From the NCBI GenBank assembly GCA_027449905.1, contig DAIDKT010000101.1:1-64000 (forward strand): a DNA stretch of 64,000 bases, given 5' to 3'. This DNA is from Legionellales bacterium. Its GTDB lineage: Bacteria; Pseudomonadota; Gammaproteobacteria; Legionellales; Legionellaceae. The translations under genes and the position numbers were made by a program. Of this stretch, positions 46,664 to 58,639 are shown in pieces (position 1 is the first letter of the stretch; each line of letters begins with the position of its first letter). The notes beneath the pieces were generated by a model. It had not been told where the DNA came from. It saw only the letters and a list, made by a program, of their open reading frames with translations, and made no database searches.

Positions 46664-49024
46664 TTAATCCTCAACAACCGTTGATACCAACACATCTCTA
46701 AATCCACCATCTAAAGGTCCAACCAATCCTGTTCGCTCCATTTCCTCAACCAAACGTGCGGCGCGATTATAGCCAATCTTAAACCGACGTTGCACCGAGG
46801 AAATGCTGGCCTTGCGAGTTTGAATGACAAATTCAACCACTTGATCGTAAAGGGGATCAGCATCCTCAACCACTGGCTTGTCTTCATTGATATCGCCATC
46901 TAAACTGTCACTACTTAAACGCGTAATCTCATCAATATAATCCGGGGCTCCACGTGCCCGCCAATCATCCGCGACTCGATGGACTTCTTTGTCATCTACA
47001 AATGCACCATGTACCCGCAATGGCGCACCTGTTCCGGGTGCTAAAAATAACATATCACCATGCCCAAGCAATTGCTCAGCGCCTTGCTGATCCAAAATCG
47101 TGCGTGAATCGATTTTAGAAGAAACTTGATAAGAAATTCGTGTGGGAATATTGGACTTAATCAGACCTGTTAGCACATCAACAGATGGACGCTGGGTCGC
47201 CAATATGAGATGAATCCCCGCAGCACGGGCTTTTTGAGCAATTCTGGCAATCAGTTGTTCTACTTTTTTACCAACCACCATCATCATGTCAGCGAGTTCA
47301 TCAATGACAACCACCACATATGGCAATATTTGCAAAGGTGGGGCTTCTAAATCCATCGAATCAGTTGGTTTCCATAATGGATCAGCAATTTCATCACCAC
47401 TTGCCTTTGCATCGGTTATCATCGTGTTAAAACCAGATAAATTACGAACACCCAATGCCGCCATTAACCGATAGCGCCGCTCCATTTCCGCAACACACCA
47501 GCGCAGCGCGCTTGCTGCTTCGCGCATATCAGTCACCACCGGGGTTAATAAATGCGGAATGCCATCATAAACTGATAATTCAAGCATTTTCGGATCAACC
47601 AAAATGAGGCGCACCTGTTCAGGGGTTGCCTGAAATAACAAACTCAAAATCATGGCATTGATGCCAACAGATTTACCCGAACCCGTGGTTCCCGCGACCA
47701 ATAGATGCGGCATTTTCGCCAAATCAACCACCATCGGATGGCCCGCAATATCCACGCCCAATGCCAAGGTCAACGGCGAGTGCGCCTGTTGATAAACATC
47801 GGAAGACAAAACCTCGGACAAACAGACCATGGCGCGATTGGGGTTCGGCAACTCAATTCCGACCACTGTTTTACCAGGAATAATTTCCACCACCCGTACA
47901 CTAGTCACCGATAAAGAACGGGCCAAATCTTTAGCTAATGCGGTTAATCGACTGACCTTAATCCCTGCAGCCAGTTGGAGCTCAAAACGAGTGATCACGG
48001 GCCCTGGATGAACGGCAACCACATCTGCGCTGATTCCAAAATCCAACAAATGTTGCTCCACATCACGTGATAATGTTTCCAACTCTTGATGTAAATAGCC
48101 ACCCATCGGTTTTCCAGGCTGTCCTGCATCGAGCAAGCTCAAAGCAGGCAAGGTACCAATTACTTTGATATTGGGCAGTTCTTTGGACATTTTAATCGGT
48201 GTTGGTTTATCTATGCTTGTATTGAGCATTGGCAATAATTTAGGTGGTGTTTTTTCTTTTTTTACCTTCTGAATTCGCGGGGTGAATATCACAGCAGGCT
48301 TATCAACCAATAGTTGGCTTTTTTGTTCCTTTTGTAAACGCAAATCCTGTAAATAAGCGATTTGGCTGCGTAACCAGCGGATCGATATCCTCGTTCGGTG
48401 CAGAAGCCAGCGACCAAGGACCAAGCTGTAACAACCAATCCACTCGAGCACACGCACCCAAGAAAGACCCGTTAACCAATTAATTCCAATTAAAAAACCC
48501 GCACACAGTATCAATAAGGCGCCTTGCACGTTCAAAACGCGACTTAATCCCATCGCAATCACTTGTCCCACTACTCCGCCGGAGAAATAAATACCCGAAG
48601 CTTGGTTGGCTCGCACTTGTAATGCAAGTAATCCACAACTACCAAACAGTGATAACAGAAGACCAAACCCTCGCAATAATAAAGCACCCTGGTGCACCAT
48701 ATGAATCGCGCGATGCTCCAACAAAATCATGCCCGCAGCATAGGTGGTCAATACCGGCAATAAATAAGACGCGTAACCCAACACCCAATAAACAGTATCG
48801 GCTGTGTAAGCGCCGACCTGACCCCCAGCATTGACAACACGCTTGGGCTTAGCCAAGTGCGTCCAACCAGGATCACCCACCTGGTAGGTCATTAAAGATA
48901 AAAACAAGAACAAAGCGAAGGTTAGCACAACAATAAAAACACCTTCCGTGATATGTCTTGTTAAAAAATTAGCTTGGATGGATTTGGAGACAGCAACCTC
49001 AACCTCTTCTCTCTCTTTTTGCAT
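46664..49024 (-). CDS. ftsK: DNA translocase FtsK
   Basis: A 786-aa septal DNA pump that clears chromosomes during division and activates XerCD at dif. About four N-terminal transmembrane helices (residues 30-190), a short linker, and a RecA-like motor: Walker A is [14 protein letters not shown], Walker B is [12 protein letters not shown]. The C-terminal gamma winged helix [20 protein letters not shown] and [13 protein letters not shown] reads KOPS sites. The linker is short compared with E. coli FtsK, as in Legionella and Pseudomonas. Two bp separate it from lolA. It diverges from trxB across 67 bp. Confidence 0.96.
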   Translation of the reverse strand: MQKEREEVEVAVSKSIQANFLTRHITEGVFIVVLTFALFLFLSLMTYQVGDPGWTHLAKPKRVVNAGGQVGAYTADTVYWVLGYASYLLPVLTTYAAGMILLEHRAIHMVHQGALLLRGFGLLLSLFGSCGLLALQVRANQASGIYFSGGVVGQVIAMGLSRVLNVQGALLILCAGFLIGINWLTGLSWVRVLEWIGCYSLVLGRWLLHRTRISIRWLRSQIAYLQDLRLQKEQKSQLLVDKPAVIFTPRIQKVKKEKTPPKLLPMLNTSIDKPTPIKMSKELPNIKVIGTLPALSLLDAGQPGKPMGGYLHQELETLSRDVEQHLLDFGISADVVAVHPGPVITRFELQLAAGIKVSRLTALAKDLARSLSVTSVRVVEIIPGKTVVGIELPNPNRAMVCLSEVLSSDVYQQAHSPLTLALGVDIAGHPMVVDLAKMPHLLVAGTTGSGKSVGINAMILSLLFQATPEQVRLILVDPKMLELSVYDGIPHLLTPVVTDMREAASALRWCVAEMERRYRLMAALGVRNLSGFNTMITDAKASGDEIADPLWKPTDSMDLEAPPLQILPYVVVVIDELADMMMVVGKKVEQLIARIAQKARAAGIHLILATQRPSVDVLTGLIKSNIPTRISYQVSSKIDSRTILDQQGAEQLLGHGDMLFLAPGTGAPLRVHGAFVDDKEVHRVADDWRARGAPDYIDEITRLSSDSLDGDINEDKPVVEDADPLYDQVVEFVIQTRKASISSVQRRFKIGYNRAARLVEEMERTGLVGPLDGGFRDVLVSTVVED

Positions 49025-49079
49025 AACTATTTTAAAGACTCAAGTTTTATCATATGATTCCACATACTAACATAAATGA

Positions 49080-50057
<978 letters not shown>

Positions 50058-50079
50058 GGCGTGTGTTTCATTGGTATTT

Positions 50080-51786
50080 TCACCCTGACAGCGCAAGGAC
50101 GGATAACATCACGTTCAAATCCTGGTTTTCTTGCTTGCGTGCTGTGATGATCTGTTGATAATTGACCTTGAAACCATGCTGATCGCACAATGCTTGGAGA
50201 TAATCAGGATGATGAGCAAAACGCAGACTTTTTTGTATTTTCCAGGGCTCGTCTGCGCTGATTTCAGTGGTAAACACAAACAAACTATCAGCGCCAAGCC
50301 TCGGTTTGATGGCTTCAAATATGGGTTCTAAATCACCCAGATACGGCAAGACATCGGCAACAACCACCAATTGATAACGCGCTGTATCTTGGTGTAAAAA
50401 ACGGATGATTTCTGATTCAACCAGATCATCATAAACCTGCTTTTCGCGAGCAACTGACAGCATATTGGCAGCAATATCTACCCCGACTAAATATTGACAA
50501 AACGGCCGTAACACCAGACCCGTCAACCCAGTACCGCACCCCAAGTCCAGCCCCCGCTCCACTTTTTTGCAATCAAGTTGACAAAAAACTTCCCAAATTC
50601 GTTGTGGAATAGCGTAATTTAATACATCCTGAACATGCTTTTCGTAATACATTGCATAATGGTTAAATAAATCATGTGCGTAAGCAGAGCAAGTAGGTAG
50701 TTGTTTGTGGTCTCCTGTTAAAGCTTCTAACATAAAGCGACTGGTTTGATCATCAGGCTTCGCCTGTAAAGCACGTTTTAGTAATTCACAAGCCGCATCG
50801 CGATGACCCGCCCGCATTTCAATCGCCGCCAAATTACTGAGTGCACCAAAATGCGTATTTTGGTATCGTAAAATTTTTTCAAATCTTGTCACTGCATCCT
50901 GAATGTGACCCAATCCCATTTGCGCCACGCCAATATTATACAAATACTCTATATTTTCCGGATCATCTTTTATTAACAAATCATAATGCATCAATGCGTT
51001 TTCATACCTATCAAAATGAATGAATGTGGCGGCTAAATTGTTCCGCGCTTCAATATTGTTTTCATCCAATAGCAAAGCTTGAGTAAAATAATCAATGGCC
51101 ACTTGTTCTCTGGATTGCTTTAAGGCAGTCACACCTAAATTAACCAAAGCGTCAATATCATGTGGTTCAATCGCTAACACCTCTTTGAACAGGGTCTCAG
51201 CCGCCTCCAGATCGTCGGCTTGTAATTTCAATAAACCCAAATAGAATTGAGCACCCGTATTGCTGGGATCAAGCGCGAATACATTATTAAATTGAATTTC
51301 TGCTGCAGCCAATTCATGATATCGCAACAACAACAAACCCAAATTAAAATGGGCTTGGGTAAAACCAGGCTCTGCGTGCACTGCTTTTCGATAAGCTTGC
51401 AAAGCCAGGTGATATTGATCTTTTTTAGCGTAAATCCCAGCTAAATTGTTATATGCTTGAGCATAGTTTGGGTCGATGGCCAATGCCTGTTGATACTGTT
51501 CAATGGCATGATCGAACTCACCGCAGCGTTTATAAGCATTGCCAAGATTCATATGTAAATTGGCATCACTTGGTTGAATGGCCAAAGCCCGTTTCATCCA
51601 CGCAATTGCTTGTGGCATGTCTTCCATTTGGGCATAAGCCAAGCCTAAATAACGCATGGCATCAAGATGATTTGTATGTTGGACCAAGATATCCTGGTAG
51701 AGCAGAATCGCTTCTTGAATTTGGTTTTCATGCTGGAGGGTGTATGCTTTTAAAAATAATGATCGTACATCCAAATTTGTCTGCAT
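50080..51786 (-). CDS. TPR-repeat protein with C-terminal SAM methyltransferase
   Basis: About 568 aa. Residues of roughly 1-370 are a run of ten or so tetratricopeptide repeats (ALAIQPSDANLHMNLGNAYK and ALAIDPNYAQAYNNLAGIYA are clear units). The C-terminal third is a class I methyltransferase with LDLGCGTGLTG as SAM-binding motif I and VVVADVLPYLGDL as motif IV region. The substrate is unknown. The ATG at 51786 has GAGTGA upstream; a longer frame to 51870 runs into a GTTGGGCC repeat fragment and is not believed. Similar TPR-methyltransferase fusions occur in Legionellales and methylotrophs. Confidence 0.85.
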   Translation of the reverse strand: MQTNLDVRSLFLKAYTLQHENQIQEAILLYQDILVQHTNHLDAMRYLGLAYAQMEDMPQAIAWMKRALAIQPSDANLHMNLGNAYKRCGEFDHAIEQYQQALAIDPNYAQAYNNLAGIYAKKDQYHLALQAYRKAVHAEPGFTQAHFNLGLLLLRYHELAAAEIQFNNVFALDPSNTGAQFYLGLLKLQADDLEAAETLFKEVLAIEPHDIDALVNLGVTALKQSREQVAIDYFTQALLLDENNIEARNNLAATFIHFDRYENALMHYDLLIKDDPENIEYLYNIGVAQMGLGHIQDAVTRFEKILRYQNTHFGALSNLAAIEMRAGHRDAACELLKRALQAKPDDQTSRFMLEALTGDHKQLPTCSAYAHDLFNHYAMYYEKHVQDVLNYAIPQRIWEVFCQLDCKKVERGLDLGCGTGLTGLVLRPFCQYLVGVDIAANMLSVAREKQVYDDLVESEIIRFLHQDTARYQLVVVADVLPYLGDLEPIFEAIKPRLGADSLFVFTTEISADEPWKIQKSLRFAHHPDYLQALCDQHGFKVNYQQIITARKQENQDLNVMLSVLALSG

Positions 51787-51971
51787 TTTTAGATCACTCA
51801 ACAATGAAATGGTCACAGTAAAAGTCGGCGTTGGGCCAAGGCGCGGCCGACGTGCTCTGCCTTGACCCAAAACTCAGCTTGGTCGAAACGGCGGTCAATA
51901 CCTAAAAGTCTATTGCTAAATATCGATGTCTCATCATACACTATTGACCACAAGTAGTAACTGGAGTCAGG

Positions 51972-52685
51972 ATGGCTATATCAAACTGTATTTATCACCA
52001 TGGGGACCTGGAATTGCATGGATATTTAACCAGTGCCGATCAAACACTTGCCCCCAAGCCTGCTGTTATCGTCATTCATGACTGGTCCGGTCGCAATGAC
52101 TTCGCCTGCCAAAAAGCTGATTTAATCGCAAACCTAGGCTATATCGGGTTTGCGGCAGACATGTATGGTCTTGGCCGCATCGGTGAAACCACAGAGGCTA
52201 AACTGGCGTTCATGCAACCGCTGATCCAAAATCGCTTTTTACTCAGGTCTCGTGTGCAGGCAGCCTTGGATACGCTGAGCTTGATGCCACAAGTTGATCA
52301 GCAGCGGATTGCTGTCATTGGTTTTTGTTTTGGTGGATTGTGCGCGTTAGATTTAGCGAGAAGTGGTGCGAAGATATCCGGTGTGGTTAGTTTTCATGGG
52401 CTACTCAATAAACCCAGCGACATACCCAATCAAACCATTCATGCCAAAATATTAGCCTTACACGGTTACCAAGATCCCATGGTCCAACCTGAACAAGTCC
52501 ATGCATTTTGCCAGGAAATGACCGAAGCGGAGATCGATTGGCAAATACACATGTACGGGCAAATAAAACACGCATTTACCAATCCATCGGCCCATGATTT
52601 AGACGCAGGACTTATCTATAATCGTGTTGCGACTCAACGGGCGATACAGAGCATGGTTCATTTTTTGGAGGAAGTCTTTGCTTAA
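51972..52685 (+). CDS. Dienelactone hydrolase family protein
   Basis: A 237-aa alpha/beta hydrolase. The nucleophile is Cys119 in VIGFCFGG, as in true dienelactone hydrolases; the Asp (GYQDPM) and His (IKHAFTNP) complete the triad. AVIVIHDWSGRNDF is the oxyanion-hole region. Cytosolic, no signal peptide. The physiological substrate is not deducible, and this family is broad. Its stop codon overlaps the start of pncC, so the two are coupled. Confidence 0.88.
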   Translation: MAISNCIYHHGDLELHGYLTSADQTLAPKPAVIVIHDWSGRNDFACQKADLIANLGYIGFAADMYGLGRIGETTEAKLAFMQPLIQNRFLLRSRVQAALDTLSLMPQVDQQRIAVIGFCFGGLCALDLARSGAKISGVVSFHGLLNKPSDIPNQTIHAKILALHGYQDPMVQPEQVHAFCQEMTEAEIDWQIHMYGQIKHAFTNPSAHDLDAGLIYNRVATQRAIQSMVHFLEEVFA

Positions 52686-53154
52686 CATGAAATTGGCGAT
52701 GGAATTGGGGCGGCGCTTATTAAGTCACCATTGGCTTTGTGCCGTAGCGGAATCTTGCACCGGCGGTAGTTTAGCAGCAGCGATCACCGATTGTCCTGGT
52801 AGCTCGGCTTGGTTTGATCGCGGGTATGTTACCTACTCAAATGATGCCAAGCAACTCATGCTAGGCGTTTCAAAAAAAACCCTACAAGAATATGGTGCTG
52901 TGAGCAAAGAAACCGTTTCTGAGATGGCCGATGGTGCTTTACAAATCAGCCACGTGCAATTAACAGCTGCCATCAGCGGGATTACTGGGCCCGATGGTGG
53001 CACCGCTGGAAAACCGGTTGGCACGGTGTGGATTGCCTGGGCAAGTATCTCAACCCCAGTCCATGTTCAACATTTTTTATTTCAAGGTGATCGAGTTGGC
53101 ATTCGACAACAAGCCGTGACCAAAGCTTTACAGGGCATGCTCGCCTTGTTGTAA
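52678..53154 (+). CDS. pncC: Nicotinamide-nucleotide amidase (CinA C-terminal domain)
   Basis: About 158 aa. Deamidates nicotinamide mononucleotide to nicotinate mononucleotide in the pyridine nucleotide cycle. The family core VAESCTGGSLAAAITDCPGS, GYVTYSNDAK and ISGITGPDGGTAGKPVGTVW is complete; the N-terminal competence-type domain of full CinA is missing, as in the stand-alone enzyme. The start is chosen as TTG at 52678, because GGAGGA at 52667-52672 is ideally placed for it; ATG at 52687 is the alternative. The start overlaps the hydrolase stop. Confidence 0.9.
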   Translation: MLNMKLAMELGRRLLSHHWLCAVAESCTGGSLAAAITDCPGSSAWFDRGYVTYSNDAKQLMLGVSKKTLQEYGAVSKETVSEMADGALQISHVQLTAAISGITGPDGGTAGKPVGTVWIAWASISTPVHVQHFLFQGDRVGIRQQAVTKALQGMLALL

Positions 53155-53171
53155 GCTATTGACGGGCCCTC

Positions 53172-54743
53172 TTAAAATCGATTAGGATCAGCCAAATCCC
53201 AATATTTTTTATATGCGCTCGGTATAGTCGGGCCCAACAAATCACCCGGTTTCAAATAGTCATAAATTTCACTCAAAGGTTTCGAAATATGATTTGAAAC
53301 ACGTCTCATAATATAATCGGGGTTTAAATGACTCGGATCAGATAAGCCCATCGCCCCCACAATTTCTAAAAAACTATGAATGGTGTTTTGATGATAAGCC
53401 GCTACCCGATGCTTTTTTTGCTCGATAACCAATCCTCGTTGCAAGCGACGATTTTGGGTGGTAATGCCGGTTGGGCAGGTATTGGCATTGCACTGTTTGG
53501 CTTGCACACAACCGAGAGACATCATCATGGCACGGGCACTGTTACAAAAATCAGCGCCCATCGCTACCCTCAAAACCATATCAAAACCAGAGGCTATTTT
53601 GCCACTACAAATGATCTTAATTTTATCCCGAAGACCAATACCCACCAAAGCATTATGAACAAAAATCAATCCAGCCTCTAATGGCTCACCCATGTGATTG
53701 GCAAATTCTTGAGGTGCGGCACCCGTGCCACCCTCTGCCCCATCTACTGTAATAAAATCAGGTAAAATATTGGTGATCAGCATGGCCTTACAAAGCGCGA
53801 AAAAATCCTCTTTACGTCCCAGACACAATTTAAAACCAATCGGTTTACCTCCGGTTAAATCCCTTAACTTTTGAATAAAAAGCATCATTTCTACAGGTGT
53901 TGTAAAAGCAGTATGCGCCGGCGGAGAAAGGACATCTTGACCCATTTTAATTTTGCGGATGGCAGCGATTTCTGGTGTCACTTTGGCAGCAGGTAAAATA
54001 CCGCCATGTGATGGCTTCGCCCCTTGAGACAATTTAATTTCAATGCCTTTCACTTCATCACGATTTGCTTCAACTGAAAATAAGTTTTCATCGAATCGTC
54101 CTTGATCATCTCGGCAACTAAAATAAGCCGTTCCCAATTGAAAAATGATTGCCCCACCTTGTAAATGATAGGGAGTCAAACCACCTTCTCCCGTGTTATG
54201 TGAAAAATCACCTATTTTAGCACCTTGATTCAAAGCAATAATGGCGTTTTCTGAAAGGGAGCCAAAACTCATCGCTGATATGTTGAGTCGGGATGCTAAA
54301 TATGGTTTTTTACAAGAAGGCCCGCCGAGTAACAAACGGCCCTCCACTTCATCGACTGACTTCGGCGCCAATGAATGCAAAACCCAGCTATACCCAATTT
54401 TCATGATGTCTTTTGAGGTACCGAACGGTATCGTATCGCGGTCACCTTTCGCACGTTCGTAGATGATTGAGCGTGTCTCACGGTTAAAAGGACGTTCTTG
54501 CTCATCATTCGCAATAAAATATTGCTGAATTTCCGGGCGAACAAATTCCATGAGGAATCTAAAATGGCCCAAAAAGGGAAAATTTCGCAAAATAGTATGT
54601 TTTTTTTGAAAAAAATCGTAAAGGGTGATCACAATCATCGGCACAATCAAAAACGGCAACCAATCTGCATGCCCCCAAATAATCGCCCTCAATATCAGAA
54701 AAATTAAAACAAGTCCGAAAGCCAAGTACCATTTTCTTCTCAT
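53172..54743 (-). CDS. FMN-binding glutamate-synthase-like protein
   Basis: A 523-aa protein with two N-terminal hydrophobic segments (about 5-45) followed by the central FMN/iron-sulfur domain of glutamate synthase. SAMSFGSLSENAIIALNQGA and DGAEGGTGAAP are family blocks, and GCVQAKQCNANTCPTG carries the iron-sulfur cysteines. It lacks the glutaminase domain, so it is a stand-alone GltS-domain protein whose reaction is not established. AAGGATGAG precedes the ATG. It is convergent with pncC. Confidence 0.88.
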   Translation of the reverse strand: MRRKWYLAFGLVLIFLILRAIIWGHADWLPFLIVPMIVITLYDFFQKKHTILRNFPFLGHFRFLMEFVRPEIQQYFIANDEQERPFNRETRSIIYERAKGDRDTIPFGTSKDIMKIGYSWVLHSLAPKSVDEVEGRLLLGGPSCKKPYLASRLNISAMSFGSLSENAIIALNQGAKIGDFSHNTGEGGLTPYHLQGGAIIFQLGTAYFSCRDDQGRFDENLFSVEANRDEVKGIEIKLSQGAKPSHGGILPAAKVTPEIAAIRKIKMGQDVLSPPAHTAFTTPVEMMLFIQKLRDLTGGKPIGFKLCLGRKEDFFALCKAMLITNILPDFITVDGAEGGTGAAPQEFANHMGEPLEAGLIFVHNALVGIGLRDKIKIICSGKIASGFDMVLRVAMGADFCNSARAMMMSLGCVQAKQCNANTCPTGITTQNRRLQRGLVIEQKKHRVAAYHQNTIHSFLEIVGAMGLSDPSHLNPDYIMRRVSNHISKPLSEIYDYLKPGDLLGPTIPSAYKKYWDLADPNRF

Positions 54744-54872
54744 AACTCATCCTTAAATTGGGAGAAAGTGGGATTTCTATCGAATGTACTGATTAAGAAT
54801 ACCAATATGATTTAGATTTTGATATACTTCCGGCCACAAATTTGATGCGGTTTTTCCTGTCAAGGAGTCGCT

Positions 54873-56102
54873 TTGTTAGTCCAATCTTACATAAGAAAAT
54901 GCCGCAAGCCTTGGTTGATTTGTTTATCTGCCGGTTTGTTCTTTTTTTATGAGTTTTTTCAATTGAACCTCTTTGACGTCATTAACCAACGATTGCGATC
55001 GAGTTTTCACATCGATGCAACTCAAGTCAGTTGGATGTCTAGTACCTTTGTTTGGGCTAATCTGTTTTTTTTATTACCGGCTGGTTTTATTCTAGATCGA
55101 TTTCCTGCCCATCGAGTGATCTTAAGCGCTTTATTTGTCTGTTTGCTTGGGACAATAGGCTTTGGATTGGCGCCCTCTTTTGCTTGGGCCGCTTTCTTTC
55201 ATTCTTTGACCGGCGTTGGCAATGCCTTTTGTTTTTTATCTTGTGTGGTACTTGTGCTGCGCTGGTTCCCACCTAATCGTCAAGCCTTGGTGATTGGTTG
55301 TATTGTAACCATGGCATTTGTAGGTGGCATGGTTGCACTGACCCCCTTCGCCTATTTAAATACCCTGGTTGGTTGGCGACAGGCTATTTTTATCGATGTC
55401 TTATTTGGTGTCCTGATTTTTATTTGGATTGCAATTTTTGTGCGTGATAAACGAGAGCCTACCAAATCTGCGCGTCCTATTGATTTAAACCTAAAACAAA
55501 CTCTCTTGAACCCGCAAAACTTATTAGCAGGCATCTATACGGCTTGCCTTAATTTACCAATCATGGTTCTTTGTGCGCTGTGGGGTGAAAATTACTTGCA
55601 AACCACTCATCATATGAACAACATGACAGCCAGTCGTGTTATCAGTTTTATTTATATCGGTAGCATCTTGGGGTGTCCCTTGGTCGGCTGGTTATCTGAC
55701 TTGCAAGGACGTCGCAAACCATTGATGATCGTCGGTGCGCTTGCCACGGGCATCATTGTCTTATTTTTATTAACAGGCCAGGTGATGTCCCAACTGACTT
55801 TGAGTATATTTTTTTTCTTACTTGGATTATTCACCAGCACACAAGTTATCAGCTATCCGCTGATTGCAGAAAGCAACCATCCCGACAATGCAGGGGCAGC
55901 AACTGGTATTGCATCGATGATTGTGATGGGTGGCGGCGGCGTTGGACAAGTTTTATTTGGTATGTTAATGCAGTATCACGCAGATGGCGCTATCCTACGT
56001 TATTCAGTGAGCGATTTTCAACATGGAATGTGGATATTCCCAATCGCCGCCATGATAGCGTTATTGTCTACATTCAAATTGAGGGAGACATTTTGTCACT
56101 AG
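54873..56102 (+). CDS. MFS transporter, Pht-like (first of pair)
   Basis: A 409-aa, 12-helix major facilitator protein. The start is TTG, fixed by AAGGAG at 54862-54867. The opening block LSAGLFFFYEFFQLNLFDVI and the loop GFILDRFPAHRVI resemble the phagosomal transporter (Pht/FPT) group of Legionella, Coxiella and Francisella, which import amino acids or nucleosides from the host. It lies 27 bp upstream of a close paralogue. Substrate is not visible in the sequence; the downstream deoB hints at nucleosides. Confidence 0.85.
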   Translation: MLVQSYIRKCRKPWLICLSAGLFFFYEFFQLNLFDVINQRLRSSFHIDATQVSWMSSTFVWANLFFLLPAGFILDRFPAHRVILSALFVCLLGTIGFGLAPSFAWAAFFHSLTGVGNAFCFLSCVVLVLRWFPPNRQALVIGCIVTMAFVGGMVALTPFAYLNTLVGWRQAIFIDVLFGVLIFIWIAIFVRDKREPTKSARPIDLNLKQTLLNPQNLLAGIYTACLNLPIMVLCALWGENYLQTTHHMNNMTASRVISFIYIGSILGCPLVGWLSDLQGRRKPLMIVGALATGIIVLFLLTGQVMSQLTLSIFFFLLGLFTSTQVISYPLIAESNHPDNAGAATGIASMIVMGGGGVGQVLFGMLMQYHADGAILRYSVSDFQHGMWIFPIAAMIALLSTFKLRETFCH

Positions 56103-56129
56103 CAACAAAATACATCGTCAGGAGAACTA

Positions 56130-57422
56130 TTGGTGGAGATCGTGGAAAAATATCAAATTGATTATGAGGACCGACAAACATCTTCTTGGTTGCCGTGGTG
56201 TATTTGCTTGGTCGCTTCGCTTTTTTTCTTTTATGAATTTATTCAAGGCAATATGTTTGCATCCATTGCCGACAATATCATGCAAGATTTTCATATCCAA
56301 GCGGACAAAATGACTTATATGAGCAGTATTTATTACGTATCAAATGTGCTGTTTTTATTTGTTGCGGGCATGATCCTTGATCGATTCTCAGCAAAAAAAA
56401 CCCTCATCATCGCCATGTTATTGTGTGTGATTAGCACGTTTGTTTTAGCCAATTCACACGCTTACTTTTTAGCCCTGGGCTGTCGATTTGTCACCGGCAT
56501 TGGTAGCGCATTCTGCTTTTTAGGCCCCATACGGATTGCCTCACGATGGTTTCCTCCGAAGCAGATGGCGCTGGTAACCGGTTTGATTGTTACCATCGCC
56601 ATGTCTGGTGGCATGTTGGCTCAATACCCATTGACTAAATTAGTGCTCTACATTGGCTGGCGAGATGCTTTGATGGTGATAGGATGGCTCGGTATCGTCA
56701 TCTTGCTGATCATGTATGCAATTATTCAAGACAAACCTAAACAAATGAAATCATCCCCCCATCCCCAAATCGATATCTTAACCGCAGCGAAACTTGCCTA
56801 TTTAAACCCACAAACCATTCGTGCCGCAATGTATGGTAGTTTGATGAATATGGCAATTGCGGTATTTGGTGCGGTCATGGGATCGCTCTATTTAATGCAA
56901 CGATTACAAATTGACAAACAAAGTGCGGCCATGGTTAATTCATTCTTGTTTTTGGGGTCTATTCTTGGCGGACCATTCATGGGCTGGTGCTCTGATAAAC
57001 TGGGTCTGCGGATTGCACCGATGAAGTTTGGAGTCATCGCTTCATTATTAGTTTTGCTGTGTATTTTATACTGTGACGTTTCATTGCATATGATGTGCGT
57101 TTTATTTTTCCTCCTGGGTTTCTTCACGGCAACGCAAGTCATCAGCTACGCACTGGTTGCTGAGTGCAGCTCATCCGCGATGACAGCAACCGCTGTGAGT
57201 ATCGTATCTATTTTAACTCAGACCGGTTATATTATTTATCAAAACCTGTTTAGCGCATTACTTTTAAAACATGGTGAAATGCGAATGGTCGATCAAGTGC
57301 CCATCTATTCGCTCGGTGATTATCAATTCGCCACGACGATTTTACCAATTGGACTTATTGTGGCGATTATTGTTTTGTTTGGTTTAAAAGAAACTTATTG
57401 TCGTCGTTTACAAGGATTATGA
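56130..57422 (+). CDS. MFS transporter, Pht-like (second of pair)
   Basis: A 430-aa paralogue of the preceding gene, with the same opening (LVASLFFFYEFIQGNMFASI) and VAGMILDRFSAKKTL loop, plus HVISYALVAE-like helix 10 residues. Start is TTG at 56130, or GTG at 56133, with CAGGAG upstream. Its TGA overlaps the deoB ATG (TGATG), a strong sign of coupled translation. In Legionella, related Pht proteins carry pyrimidine nucleosides; linkage to phosphopentomutase supports a nucleoside substrate here (inference). Confidence 0.85.
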   Translation: MVEIVEKYQIDYEDRQTSSWLPWCICLVASLFFFYEFIQGNMFASIADNIMQDFHIQADKMTYMSSIYYVSNVLFLFVAGMILDRFSAKKTLIIAMLLCVISTFVLANSHAYFLALGCRFVTGIGSAFCFLGPIRIASRWFPPKQMALVTGLIVTIAMSGGMLAQYPLTKLVLYIGWRDALMVIGWLGIVILLIMYAIIQDKPKQMKSSPHPQIDILTAAKLAYLNPQTIRAAMYGSLMNMAIAVFGAVMGSLYLMQRLQIDKQSAAMVNSFLFLGSILGGPFMGWCSDKLGLRIAPMKFGVIASLLVLLCILYCDVSLHMMCVLFFLLGFFTATQVISYALVAECSSSAMTATAVSIVSILTQTGYIIYQNLFSALLLKHGEMRMVDQVPIYSLGDYQFATTILPIGLIVAIIVLFGLKETYCRRLQGL

Positions 57423-58639
57423 TGCCACGCGTTTGTATTTTATTAATGGATTCTCTCGGAATTGGTGCCAGTTTGGATGCCGATCGGTATGGTGATGCTG
57501 GCGCCAATACCTTTGGCCATATCGTAGAGGCATGTCTCGCTGGACAAGCCGATCGCACCGGCGTTCGGTCGGGGCCATTACACATTCCTCATTTAGCCAA
57601 TCAAGGTCTTTATCATGCAACCGTTGCAAGCTCTGGCCTTAAAATTTGTGATTTGGCTACTTTAAATCGACCCAATGGCTATTTTGGCTATGCAGTTGAA
57701 CAAAGCCTTGGTAAAGACACTCCGAGTGGCCATTGGGAGTTGGCGGGTGTTCCGATCATGTCTGAATGGGGTTATTTCCCTTCCGAAACCCCATGCTTTC
57801 CAAAAGAACTGATCGATAATCTCATCACATTAGGAAATCTACCTGGCGTTTTGGGTGAAACTCACGCATCTGGAACGGATATTATCCAAAAATTTGGTGA
57901 TGAGCACATTCGAACTGGCCAACCGATCGTTTATACCTCGGCCGACAGTGTTTTTCAAATTGCAGCGCATGAAACCCATTTCGGGCTTCAGCGCTTGTAT
58001 GATTTATGCCTACTCGCGCGAAAATTAGTTGATACATATCAAATTGGTCGAGTTATTGCGAGACCTTTCATGGGTGACTCTGGTCAGTTTAGCAGAACCG
58101 GAAATCGACGTGACTATGCAACACCTCCCCCGGCACCGACGCTCCTTGATAAATTAATCGAAGCCGAGCGTGATGTGATTGCAATTGGAAAAACCGCTGA
58201 TATTTTTGCTCATCAGGGGATCACTGAGTCGATCCATGCGGATGGGAACATGGCCTTGTTTGATAAAACCCTATCTGCCATGAAAACGGCAAGTCCTGGA
58301 AGTCTTGTTTTTACTAATTTTGTTGATTTCGACTCATCTTACGGACATAGACGTGACATCATTGGTTATGCCCATGCGCTTGAACAATTTGACGTACGGA
58401 TGAGTGAATTAGATTCATTATTAAAACCCGATGACCTGGTTGTGATTACCGCGGATCATGGTTGTGATCCAACCAGACCAGGCTCTGACCACACCAGAGA
58501 ACATATTCCCGTTTTGGCTTATGGGCCGTCTATTAAAGGACACTTTATTGGACGTCGAGATACCTTTGCCGACGTTGGGCAAAGCATTGCGAGCTATCTC
58601 GGTATCGACCGATTGGAACATGGGGTATCTTTCTTATAA
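57422..58639 (+). CDS. deoB: Phosphopentomutase
   Basis: About 405 aa. Interconverts ribose/deoxyribose 1-phosphate and 5-phosphate, connecting nucleoside breakdown to central metabolism. The alkaline-phosphatase-superfamily metal sites are visible: CILLMDSLGIGA, DTPSGHWELAG with the phosphorylated Thr, and VVITADHGCDPTRPGSDHTR. Of two adjacent ATGs (57419, 57422), the second is chosen because AAGGA lies 5 nt before it and it overlaps the transporter stop. The next gene, zur, starts directly after its TAA. Confidence 0.95.
   Translation: MPRVCILLMDSLGIGASLDADRYGDAGANTFGHIVEACLAGQADRTGVRSGPLHIPHLANQGLYHATVASSGLKICDLATLNRPNGYFGYAVEQSLGKDTPSGHWELAGVPIMSEWGYFPSETPCFPKELIDNLITLGNLPGVLGETHASGTDIIQKFGDEHIRTGQPIVYTSADSVFQIAAHETHFGLQRLYDLCLLARKLVDTYQIGRVIARPFMGDSGQFSRTGNRRDYATPPPAPTLLDKLIEAERDVIAIGKTADIFAHQGITESIHADGNMALFDKTLSAMKTASPGSLVFTNFVDFDSSYGHRRDIIGYAHALEQFDVRMSELDSLLKPDDLVVITADHGCDPTRPGSDHTREHIPVLAYGPSIKGHFIGRRDTFADVGQSIASYLGIDRLEHGVSFL

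Noticed and set aside
51787-51870. N-terminal extension of the TPR-methyltransferase
   Set aside because: The segment encodes an Arg/Pro-rich stretch from a repeat fragment, and a good start with GAGTGA lies at 51786.
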